From assembly GCF_019704315.1 (NCBI RefSeq), contig NZ_AP024597.1:1054001-1118000 (forward strand): a DNA stretch of 64,000 bases. Reading direction: 5' to 3'. How positions within the stretch are numbered: position 1 is the first letter of the stretch; every line of letters begins with the position of its first letter. Under the pieces are notes generated by a model. It saw only the letters and a list, made by a program, of their open reading frames with translations, was not told where the DNA came from and made no database searches. The position numbers and the translations under genes were made by a program. This document shows, piece after piece, positions 47,132 to 56,890 of the stretch. The DNA is from Stygiolobus caldivivus. Its GTDB lineage: Archaea; Thermoproteota; Thermoprotei_A; Sulfolobales; Sulfolobaceae.

Positions 47132-47236
47132 GTATACTTTATCAGAGACTAAAGGCGAGGCCTTATCCTCTCGCTTAGTAATTTTTTAGCTCTACTCTAG
47201 CTACGTTGTCGCCCTTTATTAACTGACCGGGTATAT
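47132..47236 (+). repeat. 105-bp element, copy B
   Basis: Full copy from GTATACTTTATCAGAGACT to CCCTTTATTAACTGACCGGG and TATA. A half copy (ATACTTTGTCAGACACTGTA) follows at once. Confidence 0.8.
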
Positions 47237-47763
47237 AATATACTTTGTCAGACACTGTAGGGCAAGACCTAGTCCTTCTGCCCAGAAAATGTGTACGTTT
47301 TATACCAAAGTACATTTTTCCAACAAACAGACGACCAAAAAAGGTTTTATCCGTATTCACGTTTATACTCGGTGAGTTTATAATGGGTGACATTATCGTT
47401 AACTTAAGGCTGATACACATACGCGATAAGAGACCGATAACTTCCCCTTAGGTTAGTTAAATATCACTTATTATGACGTGTTGGTAGGGATAGGCGGTCT
47501 GGTCTCAAGCTGTATGGGCTACCGATAAGGTCTTGCGTGAGGACTTTATGTACGTATGGTGACTTTCATTGGGCAATTTGGATGATATTCTATAACTTTT
47601 GTCGGTTTATTTTACTTTAACGTGTCTCAAAGTTATTCATCAAGGACAGTGCATCTCCTAAATGACTTTCAACAAACCTGAGGGCCTTTACTCTACATCC
47701 TCCAATCGGCGAGCTCTCTTACTGCTAAGCACGGCCTTAACGGTGCTCAGTCACTATTCGTAC

Positions 47764-47850
47764 TTTACATTTTTTAATAAACCGGACGTACATTTAAAAA
47801 CTTTATCAACAATCCCGGTGGTTTTATATTACCAAAGAAAAGTAGAATAA
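47764..47850 (+). repeat. Dispersed ~85-bp repeat, copy 1
   Basis: Contains TTTTTTAATAAACCGGACGT and AAAAACTTTATCAACAATCC; matches the reverse complement of 55611-55695. Non-coding. Confidence 0.65.
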
Positions 47851-47950
47851 GTGCGTACGACTTTTTCTTTATCAAATGGCCATTCACGTTATACTTTGTA
47901 AGGTGTTGGAGGGCAAGGTCTTCTCGTTAATAGAACCCGATAGTTTTGAG

Positions 47951-48050
47951 TTATACTTTGTCAGGGGCCAAAGGGTGCCGCCCCCTTTCTTGTCTAACAA
48001 TTTCTTTGCTTTACGCTAACGGTGCCGCCCCCTTTATTAACTGGCATAAC
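47951..48050 (+). repeat. 105-bp element, copy C
   Basis: TTATACTTTGTCAGGGGCCA to CCCTTTATTAACTGGCATAA. The left and middle parts have acquired a GCCGCCCCCTTT duplication. It ends 110 bases before the kinase start. Confidence 0.75.
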
Positions 48051-48159
48051 TTTGCCCTTTAAACTTTGACCAAGTTTAGTTACGTGTTGGACGCTCTTGC
48101 GCAATAGTATAAACTCAGTCCAGAAAAGTTTATAGTTAAGCCCGTTTCAATTTACTATA

Positions 48160-50445
48160 ATGACTAAGACGTGGAAAACAGCACTTTCGACATCACTACT
48201 CCTCATCTTTTACTTTATTTACTTAGTGGACTTTGGGGGACTCAACTTAGCCCACATAAGCTCGGCGGGACTCACGACGTCGGGCTGGCTCGCCTTGCTC
48301 TCGCTTTCCCTGGCCCTCGCGGCAATTTACCTACCGAAAAAGGCTAACTCCCCCTTAGCTGTTATAACCCCACTACTCGGCTCGTGTGCGATCGACTTTT
48401 ACTTATCGTCGGGTGTCCCCATCGGGCTCTTCCTTTTGTTATACGCAGTAGTCCCCTTCATAGCGTCAGGGGTCGGGGAGTTAGTAGGTGCTGGGGTGTT
48501 CGTGTCCTTTATCTACGCCCTCGCGTCTGCTAATTACCCCGGGTATTGGGTGCCCTTCCTCCTCTTAATACCCATTGCAGTGGCTTACTGGTCGGCAAAG
48601 GACGAACTGATGCGCCAAAAAGACATAGACACAGTCGACTTAATAGCGCTCATAATACTCCTCCTGTTCCCGTTCCCGCTTATCGCCTTTAACACGGGCT
48701 CGCCACTCGGCATCTTAATGTACCTTTCGGCTATGGCCCTCGTATTCGCGGGGATCGTGATGAAATTAAGGGGAAAGAAATCGGCTTGGCCCTTCGTGGC
48801 TTCCGCGATATTGACATACTTCGCCCCTATAGTCCTCTACTCCCAGCTCGCATGCTCCGTAAATTACGCGGCAACTTTCATTAACGCCTACGACCTCTTC
48901 TTTTACGGCTCCCTAGCTTTGGTCTTCTACCTCCCCGCACTCCTTATCAGACCATATACATCGCTTGCGCTCTTATTCACCCCGATACTCTTGGGGATAA
49001 CCGCTGCTTTGCTGACCTATTTCAATACGACTTTCTACTTCGCGGCTATCGACCCTTGGCTCGTAGTCATGACGACGCTCCCTAAGAGCCCCGCGGTCGA
49101 AGACTTCTTCTTCCCTTGGAGTCCCCCCGTGCTGTATTCGGTGCAGACACAGGTCCCGGCCCAACCCCAATATTTGGCCCAACAGCAGTATTTAAGGCCT
49201 GCACAAGTGCAACAGTTCTCCCCACAAGTCAGGTTCATACTTAAGGGGCTACCGCCGATGGTTAGGGCAGTAATAGCGGTGGGGAACGTCACGTGTGACG
49301 GCGACGCGTTAATAGACTGCAACGGGTACGGGAACTGGAGTGCTTTTCCGGTAAAAGTGGGGCAGTACGTTTACTACCCCAACCCCGGCTCGGGCTATGC
49401 CAACCCGGGAGACGTAATAACGGTATACTACGTCCCGTCTGCTTTGCCGTATCAGGTCCAGCCCCCAGCTCAGCCCCCTCAGACCTATACCTATGCCCCC
49501 TCAAGGCCCTTAGGGAAAGTCAGTATTACGAGCTTTGACCCGAACGCCCTGCTAAACAGGAGGCTCGGTGTGTATAAGGTCAAGTCTATAATAGGTAGCG
49601 GGGGGTTCGGTTACGTCTATTTGGGTGAGTTGGGTGGCGATTATTACGCGATTAAGGTACTTAAGGTGGACAAGGGCGACCCGGTGGCGTACTTCCAAGG
49701 GCTCTTCCATGAGGCTAACAACTTAGTGGACTTGTCCAACCACCCTAACATAGTCAAGATTTACGCAGTAAACGTGGACTTGAACGTAATAGATAGGGCG
49801 TTGAGTGGGGACTTTAGTCCTTACTACGCCGACCCCCCCAGGATAGTCATGGAATATATGGGGGGCGGGAGCCTGGAGAAGTACCTAAACAACGACATGT
49901 TCTTTTACTCGATGAACTGGGAAGTAGCCGTCAGGAAGGCGGTGAGGCAAGTAGCAGAGGCCTTGGCCCACATCCACGGTAGGGGGTACGTACATTCGGA
50001 CGTAAAGCCGCAGAACGTGTTCCTGACTGGGGAGCCTAAGTACCCGTCGGAGTTGCCCTCCGTCGACTTTAAGTTAGGGGATTTAGGTAGTGCGACCAGG
50101 TTTGGGAAGGACATAAGCCAAGTGACTTTAGAGTATTCTCCACCGGAGGTGTTTACGAGTAAGGCGTCGCCTTTGATGGACGTCTTCGCGCTGGGTATGA
50201 CACTGTATGTGCTGTTGACTAGGAAGGTGGATAGACCCGACTTTCAGGTGATGAACGAGGCTTTTGACTGTTATGTTAATAAAGACGTGAACTGTATCAA
50301 GGACAAAGTTGAGGAAGCGAAGCGTTTACTGGCCTCTTGGGACCCGCAAGTTTCGGAACCTTATAAGAGCTTAATTAAAGCTATGGTAGAACCAGACCCT
50401 GCGAAGAGGCCTACCGCACTGGAAGTCGCTAATAGGCTGAGATGA
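48160..50445 (+). CDS. Membrane Ser/Thr protein kinase
   Basis: 761 residues in three parts. Residues 8-290: about ten hydrophobic helices, likely a membrane sensor. About 330-450: a Pro/Gln-rich linker around a small beta domain (LKGLPPMVRAVIAVGN...). 470-761: an Hanks-type kinase with G-loop GSGGFGYV (479-486), Lys499, Glu518, catalytic HSDVKPQN (Asp614), DLG in place of DFG (641-643) and SPPEV in place of APE. All catalytic residues are kept, so it should be active. Paralogue of 61854-63707. GC-rich codons compared with the flanking AT-rich genes. It probably senses an envelope or membrane signal; substrates unknown. Confidence 0.88.
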   Translation: MTKTWKTALSTSLLLIFYFIYLVDFGGLNLAHISSAGLTTSGWLALLSLSLALAAIYLPKKANSPLAVITPLLGSCAIDFYLSSGVPIGLFLLLYAVVPFIASGVGELVGAGVFVSFIYALASANYPGYWVPFLLLIPIAVAYWSAKDELMRQKDIDTVDLIALIILLLFPFPLIAFNTGSPLGILMYLSAMALVFAGIVMKLRGKKSAWPFVASAILTYFAPIVLYSQLACSVNYAATFINAYDLFFYGSLALVFYLPALLIRPYTSLALLFTPILLGITAALLTYFNTTFYFAAIDPWLVVMTTLPKSPAVEDFFFPWSPPVLYSVQTQVPAQPQYLAQQQYLRPAQVQQFSPQVRFILKGLPPMVRAVIAVGNVTCDGDALIDCNGYGNWSAFPVKVGQYVYYPNPGSGYANPGDVITVYYVPSALPYQVQPPAQPPQTYTYAPSRPLGKVSITSFDPNALLNRRLGVYKVKSIIGSGGFGYVYLGELGGDYYAIKVLKVDKGDPVAYFQGLFHEANNLVDLSNHPNIVKIYAVNVDLNVIDRALSGDFSPYYADPPRIVMEYMGGGSLEKYLNNDMFFYSMNWEVAVRKAVRQVAEALAHIHGRGYVHSDVKPQNVFLTGEPKYPSELPSVDFKLGDLGSATRFGKDISQVTLEYSPPEVFTSKASPLMDVFALGMTLYVLLTRKVDRPDFQVMNEAFDCYVNKDVNCIKDKVEEAKRLLASWDPQVSEPYKSLIKAMVEPDPAKRPTALEVANRLR

Positions 50446-50760
50446 CGCCTCAAGTAGCCTTAAAGACAGCAGTATTTAAGAGTCCGGTTTTTATCGTAAC
50501 TAACACTTTTCGTGACTAGCGGTTGCTCAGCCCCATCACTCCTCCTCCTGGGCTACCTTTTTGCAAATATCATGAAAGACTGAGACAGAGTATAACATTG
50601 TACTTAGTTATACTTTGTCAGGGATCGAAGGGAAACGTCAATTCTCTTGCTTAGCAAATTTTTACCTTTACACTGACGGCACTGTTGCCCTTTATTAACT
50701 GACCGGTTATAAGACGGAAATCCCTTATAAATTTTTTAATTCTTCTAATTTTTTAATTCT
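50446..50760. other. Intergenic with 105-bp element
   Basis: No gene; holds element copy D and AT-rich DNA with a duplicated TTTTTTAATTCTTC near 50730-50762. Confidence 0.5.
50608..50712 (+). repeat. 105-bp element, copy D
   Basis: TTATACTTTGTCAGGGATCG to CTGACCGGTTATAA; its terminal inverted repeats CTGACAAAGTATAA and CTGACCGGTTATAA are the clearest of all copies. Confidence 0.85.
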
Positions 50761-51003
50761 TCAGTTTATCGGTTTTTTAAACTTAATGTTAAAACGCTTA
50801 AATAAATGGTTAGTAACTATTTCGCCTATGAAAAGTGAAAAGATAATAAAATATGCCTCCATTGCAGTCATATCCATTATAATAATGAGGTACTTTCCAT
50901 CATACCCCCTTTTAACTCTTTTATCAATTTTGTGCCATTTGATGGAAAACTCAGGATATACGTAACCCTTAATTCGACCCCGGTCACCGGTGCGGAAGTC
51001 CAA
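50761..51003 (-). CDS. Possible small membrane protein
   Basis: 80 residues with one hydrophobic stretch (MEAYFIIFSLFIGEIVTNHL) and a basic C-terminus. Its proposed start overlaps that of the plus-strand gene at 50990; an internal ATG near 50886 may be the real start. Element D lies 49 bases after its stop in the orientation seen 3' of other genes. Weak support. Confidence 0.3.
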   Translation of the reverse strand: MDFRTGDRGRIKGYVYPEFSIKWHKIDKRVKRGYDGKYLIIIMDMTAMEAYFIIFSLFIGEIVTNHLFKRFNIKFKKPIN

Positions 51004-51822
51004 GTTTTCTCAGATTATCCTTACAAGTAGTAAAATAGTTCAAGTAGCGTCCTTGAGCACTCTTTTAGGCTATGCTTCTTTACAATCTTTTCAACTTTCC
51101 GGTTTGCTTTCTGCGTGGCAAGGAGTCCCCACTACTCCTTCTTTAATATCCTTCATAAGTTATGTTAAAGGAAATAAAATGTACTATGCAGTGAGGAGTG
51201 CTACTATAAACCTTAATGGTCGTTTCACCCCTCCAGTAATTAACGTAAATCTTAACAATTTCATAGAATATAATGCGTGTTGTTTAGATATTAGGTGGGC
51301 CCCAGTATTTTGTAATGTTTCTCAATTAATTCCCATACCTTTAGCATTTATAAATTCGACAACATATGCTAGTATAAGTGATGCGGCGACTATTTTTATA
51401 GAATCGTCAAACTACCTATGCATATGGGGTTCCGTAGCGTTAGAGAATGAATATGGTGAAGCTAAATATTCTGTTGAAGGGCCTGTTACCGAAGTCACTT
51501 CTAACGCCCTAAAGTCGTGTCTGACCCAAATGGGGAAGTTGACCCGAATTCTGGATTTATCTACGTTATGGGAAAAATAGAAGCTGTAGTATTTCAAGCT
51601 TTTAAAAACGGGGGAAACAAAGAACAGCCATTAAACAATTATACTGTGACTACGTTTATAAAATGCTTACAGCCCAATACTCTATCTTATGCGTACCCTA
51701 ATTCGAAATATTATAAAATATTGATAAAATATCTAGAAAATATCCAATTTTTACCGTATTATTGTGCTGAACCAAAGCAAAGCCAACCTTCTCAATTTTT
51801 AATTCTATACATCAGAATATGA
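50990..51822 (+). pseudogene. Secreted protein gene split by a frameshift
   Basis: Two overlapping frames form one protein. Frame 1 (50990-51580) gives a hydrophobic N-terminus and beta-rich sequence up to VEGPVTEVTSNALKS, then drifts. Frame 2 (51517-51822, open from about 51505) continues with SDPNGEVDPNSGFIYVMGKI and ends YIRI. A single-base change at about 51505-51516 would join them into about 277 residues. A Cys-Cys (YNACCLDI) and a later CIWGSVALENEYG recall 35858-36889. Either a recent pseudogene or a sequence error. Role unknown. Confidence 0.55.
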
Positions 51823-52494
51823 AGAAAGTAGTAGTTGGTTTCCGGGTTTGGTTTCACAATAGGTGCCGTAGCCCTAGCTTTGGGCTTATTTTCTGGAGCA
51901 CCTCAAGGAGCATTACTGTTAATCTTATCGTCTGCGGGACTAGATTTCGAAATAGCCCAGAACAGTAAAAGTACGGTAGCGTTTACTAATGTTTTCTCAA
52001 TAAAATGTCCGGTAAACGAGCAATTTTTAGTTTCAATTGCTAGCAGTTCAATCTCTTACTGCCTTGACGGTTTCATGTTCAAGATCCCGGTTTACTACTT
52101 TGAAATTTCTCCTAGTCAGATTTATGAGTCTTACCACACCCTCATTAATATAACCGGAAATACAGAATATTTCGTGGACAGCCTTCCAAACTGCATTGTA
52201 TTTTACGTAGATGTAAACTTCTACCCCTCTGGTCAAAACCCGTCCACTTTAAACGTAATGTTTGGGGAATTGACCGCCTTCCTTTACAAAGGAGATAATT
52301 TAGTCTGGGAGAACACTTACACAGAGAACGGGCACCAGTTGACGATATCAATACCTAGTCCAGTAATACTCAATAACGGTATAGGGACATACGAATTAAT
52401 AGTGGAATACGGGGGAGGAGAAAATGGTACTATTACCACGTCACCCTCTTATGTATGCACCTACTTCAGGGTGCTAGTACCAATGCCTAGATAA
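51819..52494 (+). pseudogene. Secreted beta-rich protein, start frameshifted
   Basis: The open frame from a TTG at 51835 (219 residues) starts VSGFGFTIGAVALALGLFSG, a good hydrophobic signal core without its usual basic start. An ATG at 51819 in another frame gives MKKVVVGF, so a one-base change near 51835-51845 would rebuild a standard signal peptide. The body is beta-rich with five cysteines and N-glycosylation sites, ending YVCTYFRVLVPMPR. It directly follows the other frameshifted secreted-protein gene, only 4 bases overlapping, so they were one operon. If the TTG is truly used, the gene is intact. Confidence 0.5.
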
Positions 52495-53058
52495 TAATGG
52501 CCCAAGAAACGTATAAAATTGATTCAAAAAAGTCTTCTACACTTATCCTTGTTTCCCTTCCTGTCAATAATTTACTTAATTTATAAACCCGGCATAAATT
52601 GTGGCTGACTTCTGTGCTTTGCATACGAGGTTCAAAACTGTATGACATCGTCGTTTTTCCTTGATAAACTCCCGGTTAGCATTTATTGAAAAATCGGGGC
52701 AGCCGAGTTTTACCCTAAACGCTTTCCTTAAAATATTTATACCTTACCTTACGTTAAATACCTTACGTTAAATATCAAAAGATCCGGTTTTCCTAACCGT
52801 GAAGCATGCAACATTACACGTCTAATTTAGTAAAGACACACCTACGTAAGGACTTTACGTAAAATGCTACTAGTTTTTCCAACATAGTGGTACATTATAT
52901 ATATAAATAAATAAAAAATAATAAAATATATAGTTATATTTTAATGATAATTATAGTACTATGACGGCTCTAACACCACCTATAGGGCTAACAAGAGGGT
53001 AAGTTAATGTATCCCGGTCTAGAAATATTTATAAAGGTTTATTCCTAAGTTATTAGAG
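52495..53058. other. AT-rich intergenic
   Basis: No gene seen. A short direct repeat, CCTTACGTTAAAT, occurs at about 52748 and 52764. The right end holds the promoter of the 776-residue propeller protein (TAGAAATATTTATAAAGG near 53020). Confidence 0.45.
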
Positions 53059-55389
53059 GTGTATATATTGAAGAAGACCCCTGTTGCCATATCTCTGTTA
53101 TTTGTTATCTTGTTCTTATCAGAGATCGCCGTAACTGCCCACACTCTAGTAGAGTATAAGGTCACAGCGTCACAAGAGACCTATTACCTTTACGACGGTC
53201 AGCGGTATAACGGGGCCTGCACAGCAACTCCCAGTGAGGGATGGGAGCTGAAAAGTGCAGTGTTCGACCCTGTGACGGGATATGTATACGCCGTGAACCC
53301 TGACCTGAACTCGGTAGTAGTATTCGACCCCCAGAACGATAGTTATATAGGGTGTATAACGGTAGGTAAAGACCCCGTCTCCATTTCAATAAACCCCTCT
53401 AACGGCTACCTATACGTGGCAAATGAAGAAACGGCTACGGTCTCTGTCATCGACCCCGTGACGGAAAAGGTAGTGAACTCGATATACGTAGGGGGTTGCC
53501 CCGTCGCCCTAGTCTACGACCCTAACGACAGTTACATTTACGTCTTCAACTATCAAAGTAGTGGAGCCTGTTGTGTCTTGGAAGCAGTCAACGACAAAGG
53601 CGTGGTCGCCAAGATACCCCTAGAGTACAGGTTTAAAGCCGCAGTCTACGACCCCGTGACGGGGTATGTGGTGTTTAGCGACACGTTCGGTAACATATAC
53701 GCGGTAGAGGGCACTAAGGTAGTGGCTAAAAACACTGACGTCGAGTTCAATGGCTCACTCATAAGTGAGATATGTGCTCTTTCAGTAAACCCCAAGACTG
53801 GGGTAATTTACGGAGTGAGCTCATACCACGTCCTCGCGTTTAACCCGTACACCCTTAACGTGACTTCAGGCGTACAATTCGCGAAAGGCATTGAGGTGGA
53901 AGCTGCGGTATATTACAAGGACGGGATAGTATACACACTAGGGTGCTATTACAGTTGCGAGTCCCTCTATATGGCCGACTTCAACAACGACAGTGTACAA
54001 ACGATATTGAGCTTTCCCGACATGTATAGCCTTGGGTACCCGTTTGCCAAGTACTATACGTTGCTAATAGACTCAAATAACGGGGAGTTAATATCTACTG
54101 GGGCGTCCCCGAACCCCGTCGCTGTAATAAACACGACCACACACTCTTTCATGGGGATAGGTGAAGACGTAAAGGACAGGTCTGGTGTGTACGACCCCGT
54201 AACGGGGATGGTATATGTCGCGGACTTCTACTCTGATATCATATACGCGATAAACCCCCACACAGGGCAAGTGGAAAAAATCCTGCATACTACTTTCACG
54301 CCCAGTGCCATTACTTATAACCCCGAGAACGGTTACTTGTACGTGACGAGTTATAAGTGGGACGCACTGGTAGAGGAAAACCCATATAACGGGCAAATTA
54401 TCTGGAACACGACTGTAGGGAAGAGGCCGATGGACGTGGTCTATGACACGGCGAACGGCCTACTCTACGTGGCCAACGAGAGGTCTGATACAGTGACCGT
54501 AGTAGACCCGAACAACGGTTCAATAGTCGCAGGAGTAGAGGTCGGGTCAGATCCCATTTTCTTGACTTATAACCCGAGTAACGGAGAGGTCTATGTCGCC
54601 GACGTGAACGGAGAGAACGTCTGCATTATAAACGGCACTTCGGTAGTAGGCTCGATTGAGGTCAATTTTAACCCGGTGACGGTAAAGTACATAAATGGCA
54701 CCCTCTTCATCGCGGGTGGAGACCTTGGCTTACTGGGCTACACTTTCCCTACCCTCAGCGTCTATAACCTCAGTAACGGTAAATACGTCGTAAACATGTC
54801 CATGTCCTCATTACCTTACAACATTTACTACGACAAGGAGAGGGACGCGGTTTATGTGTTACAGAGCGGGCTAGGAAATGGTTACACTCGGGGCCAGGGT
54901 ACGCTGACCGTCCTAAACTCGACCGACTTAAAGGTAGTCGCGGACATTAAAGTAGGCGTGACTCCCAGCTCGTTAGCAGAGTTACCGAACGGCACCTTGT
55001 TCGTCATGGACGAAGGCGAGGGGGCCATCAGCATCGTTACACTCAACATAACCTGGGTGGAGGTTACAACGTCTACCTCAGTACCGCCCGCCACGACTAC
55101 GAGTACCGTGAATACGACGTCTACTACCACCTCGACTATTACGAGCACTAACACGTCTACCGTGACCAGCACTACACACACTACGTCTACGACAGCCCCT
55201 GCAGTATCTGTGAGTACCTCTACTGTACCGCCCTCTTACACTACGACATCTGAAATAGTGGTCCCACCGCAGACGAGCACGTCAAACGTATTCAATGTGT
55301 TCCTTAAAAACCCGCTATTACTAGTCCTTATCATAGTGGTCATTGCGGCAGTCGTGGCACTGACCTTGGTCTTGGCCATGAGAAAGTAA
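53059..55389 (+). CDS. Large propeller-type surface protein with Thr-rich stalk
   Basis: 776 residues. Signal peptide (VAISLLFVILFLSEIAVTA, about 9-27), about 640 residues of YVTN/NHL-like blades (for instance NPSNGYLYVANEETATVSVI, NPENGYLYVTS, DTANGLLYVANERSDTVTVV), enough for two seven-bladed propellers, then a Thr/Ser stalk of about 85 residues (about 665-745) and a C-terminal helix (LLLVLIIVVIAAVVALTLVL) with AMRK. Longer and more diverged in its blades than the other two propeller proteins. GTG start at 53059. T-rich terminator after the stop. Likely exposed on the cell surface through or above the S-layer; ligand unknown. Confidence 0.82.
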   Translation: MYILKKTPVAISLLFVILFLSEIAVTAHTLVEYKVTASQETYYLYDGQRYNGACTATPSEGWELKSAVFDPVTGYVYAVNPDLNSVVVFDPQNDSYIGCITVGKDPVSISINPSNGYLYVANEETATVSVIDPVTEKVVNSIYVGGCPVALVYDPNDSYIYVFNYQSSGACCVLEAVNDKGVVAKIPLEYRFKAAVYDPVTGYVVFSDTFGNIYAVEGTKVVAKNTDVEFNGSLISEICALSVNPKTGVIYGVSSYHVLAFNPYTLNVTSGVQFAKGIEVEAAVYYKDGIVYTLGCYYSCESLYMADFNNDSVQTILSFPDMYSLGYPFAKYYTLLIDSNNGELISTGASPNPVAVINTTTHSFMGIGEDVKDRSGVYDPVTGMVYVADFYSDIIYAINPHTGQVEKILHTTFTPSAITYNPENGYLYVTSYKWDALVEENPYNGQIIWNTTVGKRPMDVVYDTANGLLYVANERSDTVTVVDPNNGSIVAGVEVGSDPIFLTYNPSNGEVYVADVNGENVCIINGTSVVGSIEVNFNPVTVKYINGTLFIAGGDLGLLGYTFPTLSVYNLSNGKYVVNMSMSSLPYNIYYDKERDAVYVLQSGLGNGYTRGQGTLTVLNSTDLKVVADIKVGVTPSSLAELPNGTLFVMDEGEGAISIVTLNITWVEVTTSTSVPPATTTSTVNTTSTTTSTITSTNTSTVTSTTHTTSTTAPAVSVSTSTVPPSYTTTSEIVVPPQTSTSNVFNVFLKNPLLLVLIIVVIAAVVALTLVLAMRK

Positions 55390-55395
55390 AAACCC

Positions 55396-55404
55396 TTTTT
55401 TCTT
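55396..55404 (+). terminator. T-rich terminator
   Basis: TTTTTTCTT starting 7 bases after the stop codon of the large propeller gene. Confidence 0.5.
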
Positions 55405-56110
55405 CCTAAAACCTCCTCCACGGCCTCCCTAGAAGAGGACATGGGTGCGACCTCACGATTTCACTGCGTATTACCAAATACATTTACGTGGGTACTTACG
55501 CCCCATTATACGTTAAACTGGAAATTACGACCCTAAACCCTGAAGTGTGTGACAACACGCTCCTAATTAGCGAAGGCGTGTCGTCACGGGGCCTTAAGCA
55601 GAGTCAGCAGTTATCCTACTTTTCCTTAGTAATACGAAATACTCGGTAATACTTATAAAGTTTTTATGTTTTACGTCCTGTTTATTGAAAAATGTGGAGT
55701 ATGAAATGGGGTAGGGCCCAGTTGAGTGTGAGCTAGTGGTCAAGAAGCCCATCAGCCTGAAGGGTATGTAAGAGTCCCTTAGGCCCATTGAAAATCATTA
55801 AGGAAATCTACCAATGTTGGTGAAAACTTTTAAGACGTGTTAAAGTAGACTAACTGCTACAGAGTGATGACCCACGTTATGAGTGGGGTGGGTCTAGCTC
55901 TGGAAGATTTAACATAAAATTAAGTATAGGCATGGATCAAAACCTTAGGGTGATACACAGCCGCCACGATATTTCTACGAGTACCCCCCATTACCCCCAT
56001 TAAGCGAGGAGGTCTGCCGTAAAGGTATAAACATGACGGCTGTCCCGTAGGTAGAGGATTACGCAAAAATTTTTAAGGGGCCCAACACAACGAGGTAATA
56101 GGGACTAGGT
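55405..56110. other. Intergenic with ~85-bp repeat
   Basis: No supported gene; degenerate, moderately GC-rich. It carries copy 2 of the ~85-bp repeat at 55611-55695. Confidence 0.45.
55611..55695 (-). repeat. Dispersed ~85-bp repeat, copy 2
   Basis: The minus strand reads TTTTTCAATAAACAGGACGT, then AAAAACTTTATAAGTATTAC; aligned with 47764-47850 at roughly three quarters identity by eye. Confidence 0.65.
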
Positions 56111-56612
56111 GGCGTCAAAGGACGTCCTTATGGGTTTATCGATGGCAACTTCCATGGTAGTACAAGCTATCAGCTGCGGTACGTTAGTAGTTATTTTATT
56201 TACGAACCCGAGGCCCGTAATTTACTGGGAGCTCTCACCCCTATAACGAAATTTTTTATAATGTTAGAGTTGGTAGACTCCGCTTTAGGGGCCATGGTGT
56301 TTGTGGTGTACCGGTCCAGTCCCTTTTATGATCAAGTCAACCCCCCGAGTGGGCCCCGCATATTGAGGTATTTTTACCGGAGGAGAGTTATAAAGGCGAG
56401 GGGAGTAGTGGACGCGGTGGAAGACTTTGTAACGGGGAACGTAGTCTTCATTATCGGTATCGATTTAATTGTTTTCGGCTTCCATATTAACTCAGGGTAT
56501 AACCTCGGTTTGGCTATCGTTGGGGGATTTCGGTAATATTAGGCATTCTCATTATTATACCTATAGGGCTTGACCTGATGGTCGAGATAATCGGTGATCC
56601 GTCCAAAATATA
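56110..56612 (+). pseudogene. Decayed multi-helix membrane protein
   Basis: Hydrophobic pieces in changing frames: MATSMVVQAISCGTLVVILF near 56142; then 91 codons from 56261 with RRRVIKARGVVDAVEDFVTG and VVFIIGIDLIVFGF; then, after a shift at the G5 run 56522-56526, GISVILGILIIIPIGLDLMV and a stop at about 56612. Together they resemble one membrane protein of about 160 residues with two or more breaks. Family unknown. Confidence 0.5.
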
Positions 56613-56739
56613 GCCGTCTAAAAAGGGGGCTCCATATAGGGTCTCCATCTTACCGCCTAAAGTCGCAGGGACGGCCCTTTGACAGAGGCCTCACCGAGCA
56701 GGTAATATGGAGTTATTTACCGGAGAAATTATAACATTG

Positions 56740-56844
56740 TTATACTTTATCGTGTATCAAAGGACAACGTCAATTCTCCCGCTCAGCAAATTTTTACCTT
56801 TACGCTAACGGTACTATTGCCCTTTATTAACTGACCGGGTATAA
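56740..56844 (+). repeat. 105-bp element, copy E
   Basis: TTATACTTTATCGTGTATCA to CTGACCGGGTATAA. It lies 46 bases beyond the stop of the minus-strand ATPase gene, in the same relative orientation as copies A and F to their genes. Confidence 0.85.
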
Positions 56845-56890
56845 TTAGTAGTAAGGAAGAGGCGTCACGCGTATCCTACGGGTAAAGACC

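Larger units (their letters stand above)
46991..48159. other. Long intergenic region built of repeats
   Basis: 1.2 kb without a supported gene. It contains two full 105-bp elements (47132-47236, 47951-48050), two half copies (about 47237-47284, 47889-47930) and one copy of an ~85-bp repeat (47764-47850). The last 45 bases hold the kinase promoter. Confidence 0.6.

Noticed and set aside
47175-47451. Overlapping plus and minus open frames right of the YVTN gene
   Set aside because: They lie within 105-bp element copies and their flanks; no coding signature.
50940-51032. Alternative plus-strand frame reading VTLNSTPVTGAEVQVFSDY
   Set aside because: It resembles an Ig-like surface domain fragment but is under 30 residues and overlaps the 50990 gene start, so too short to call.
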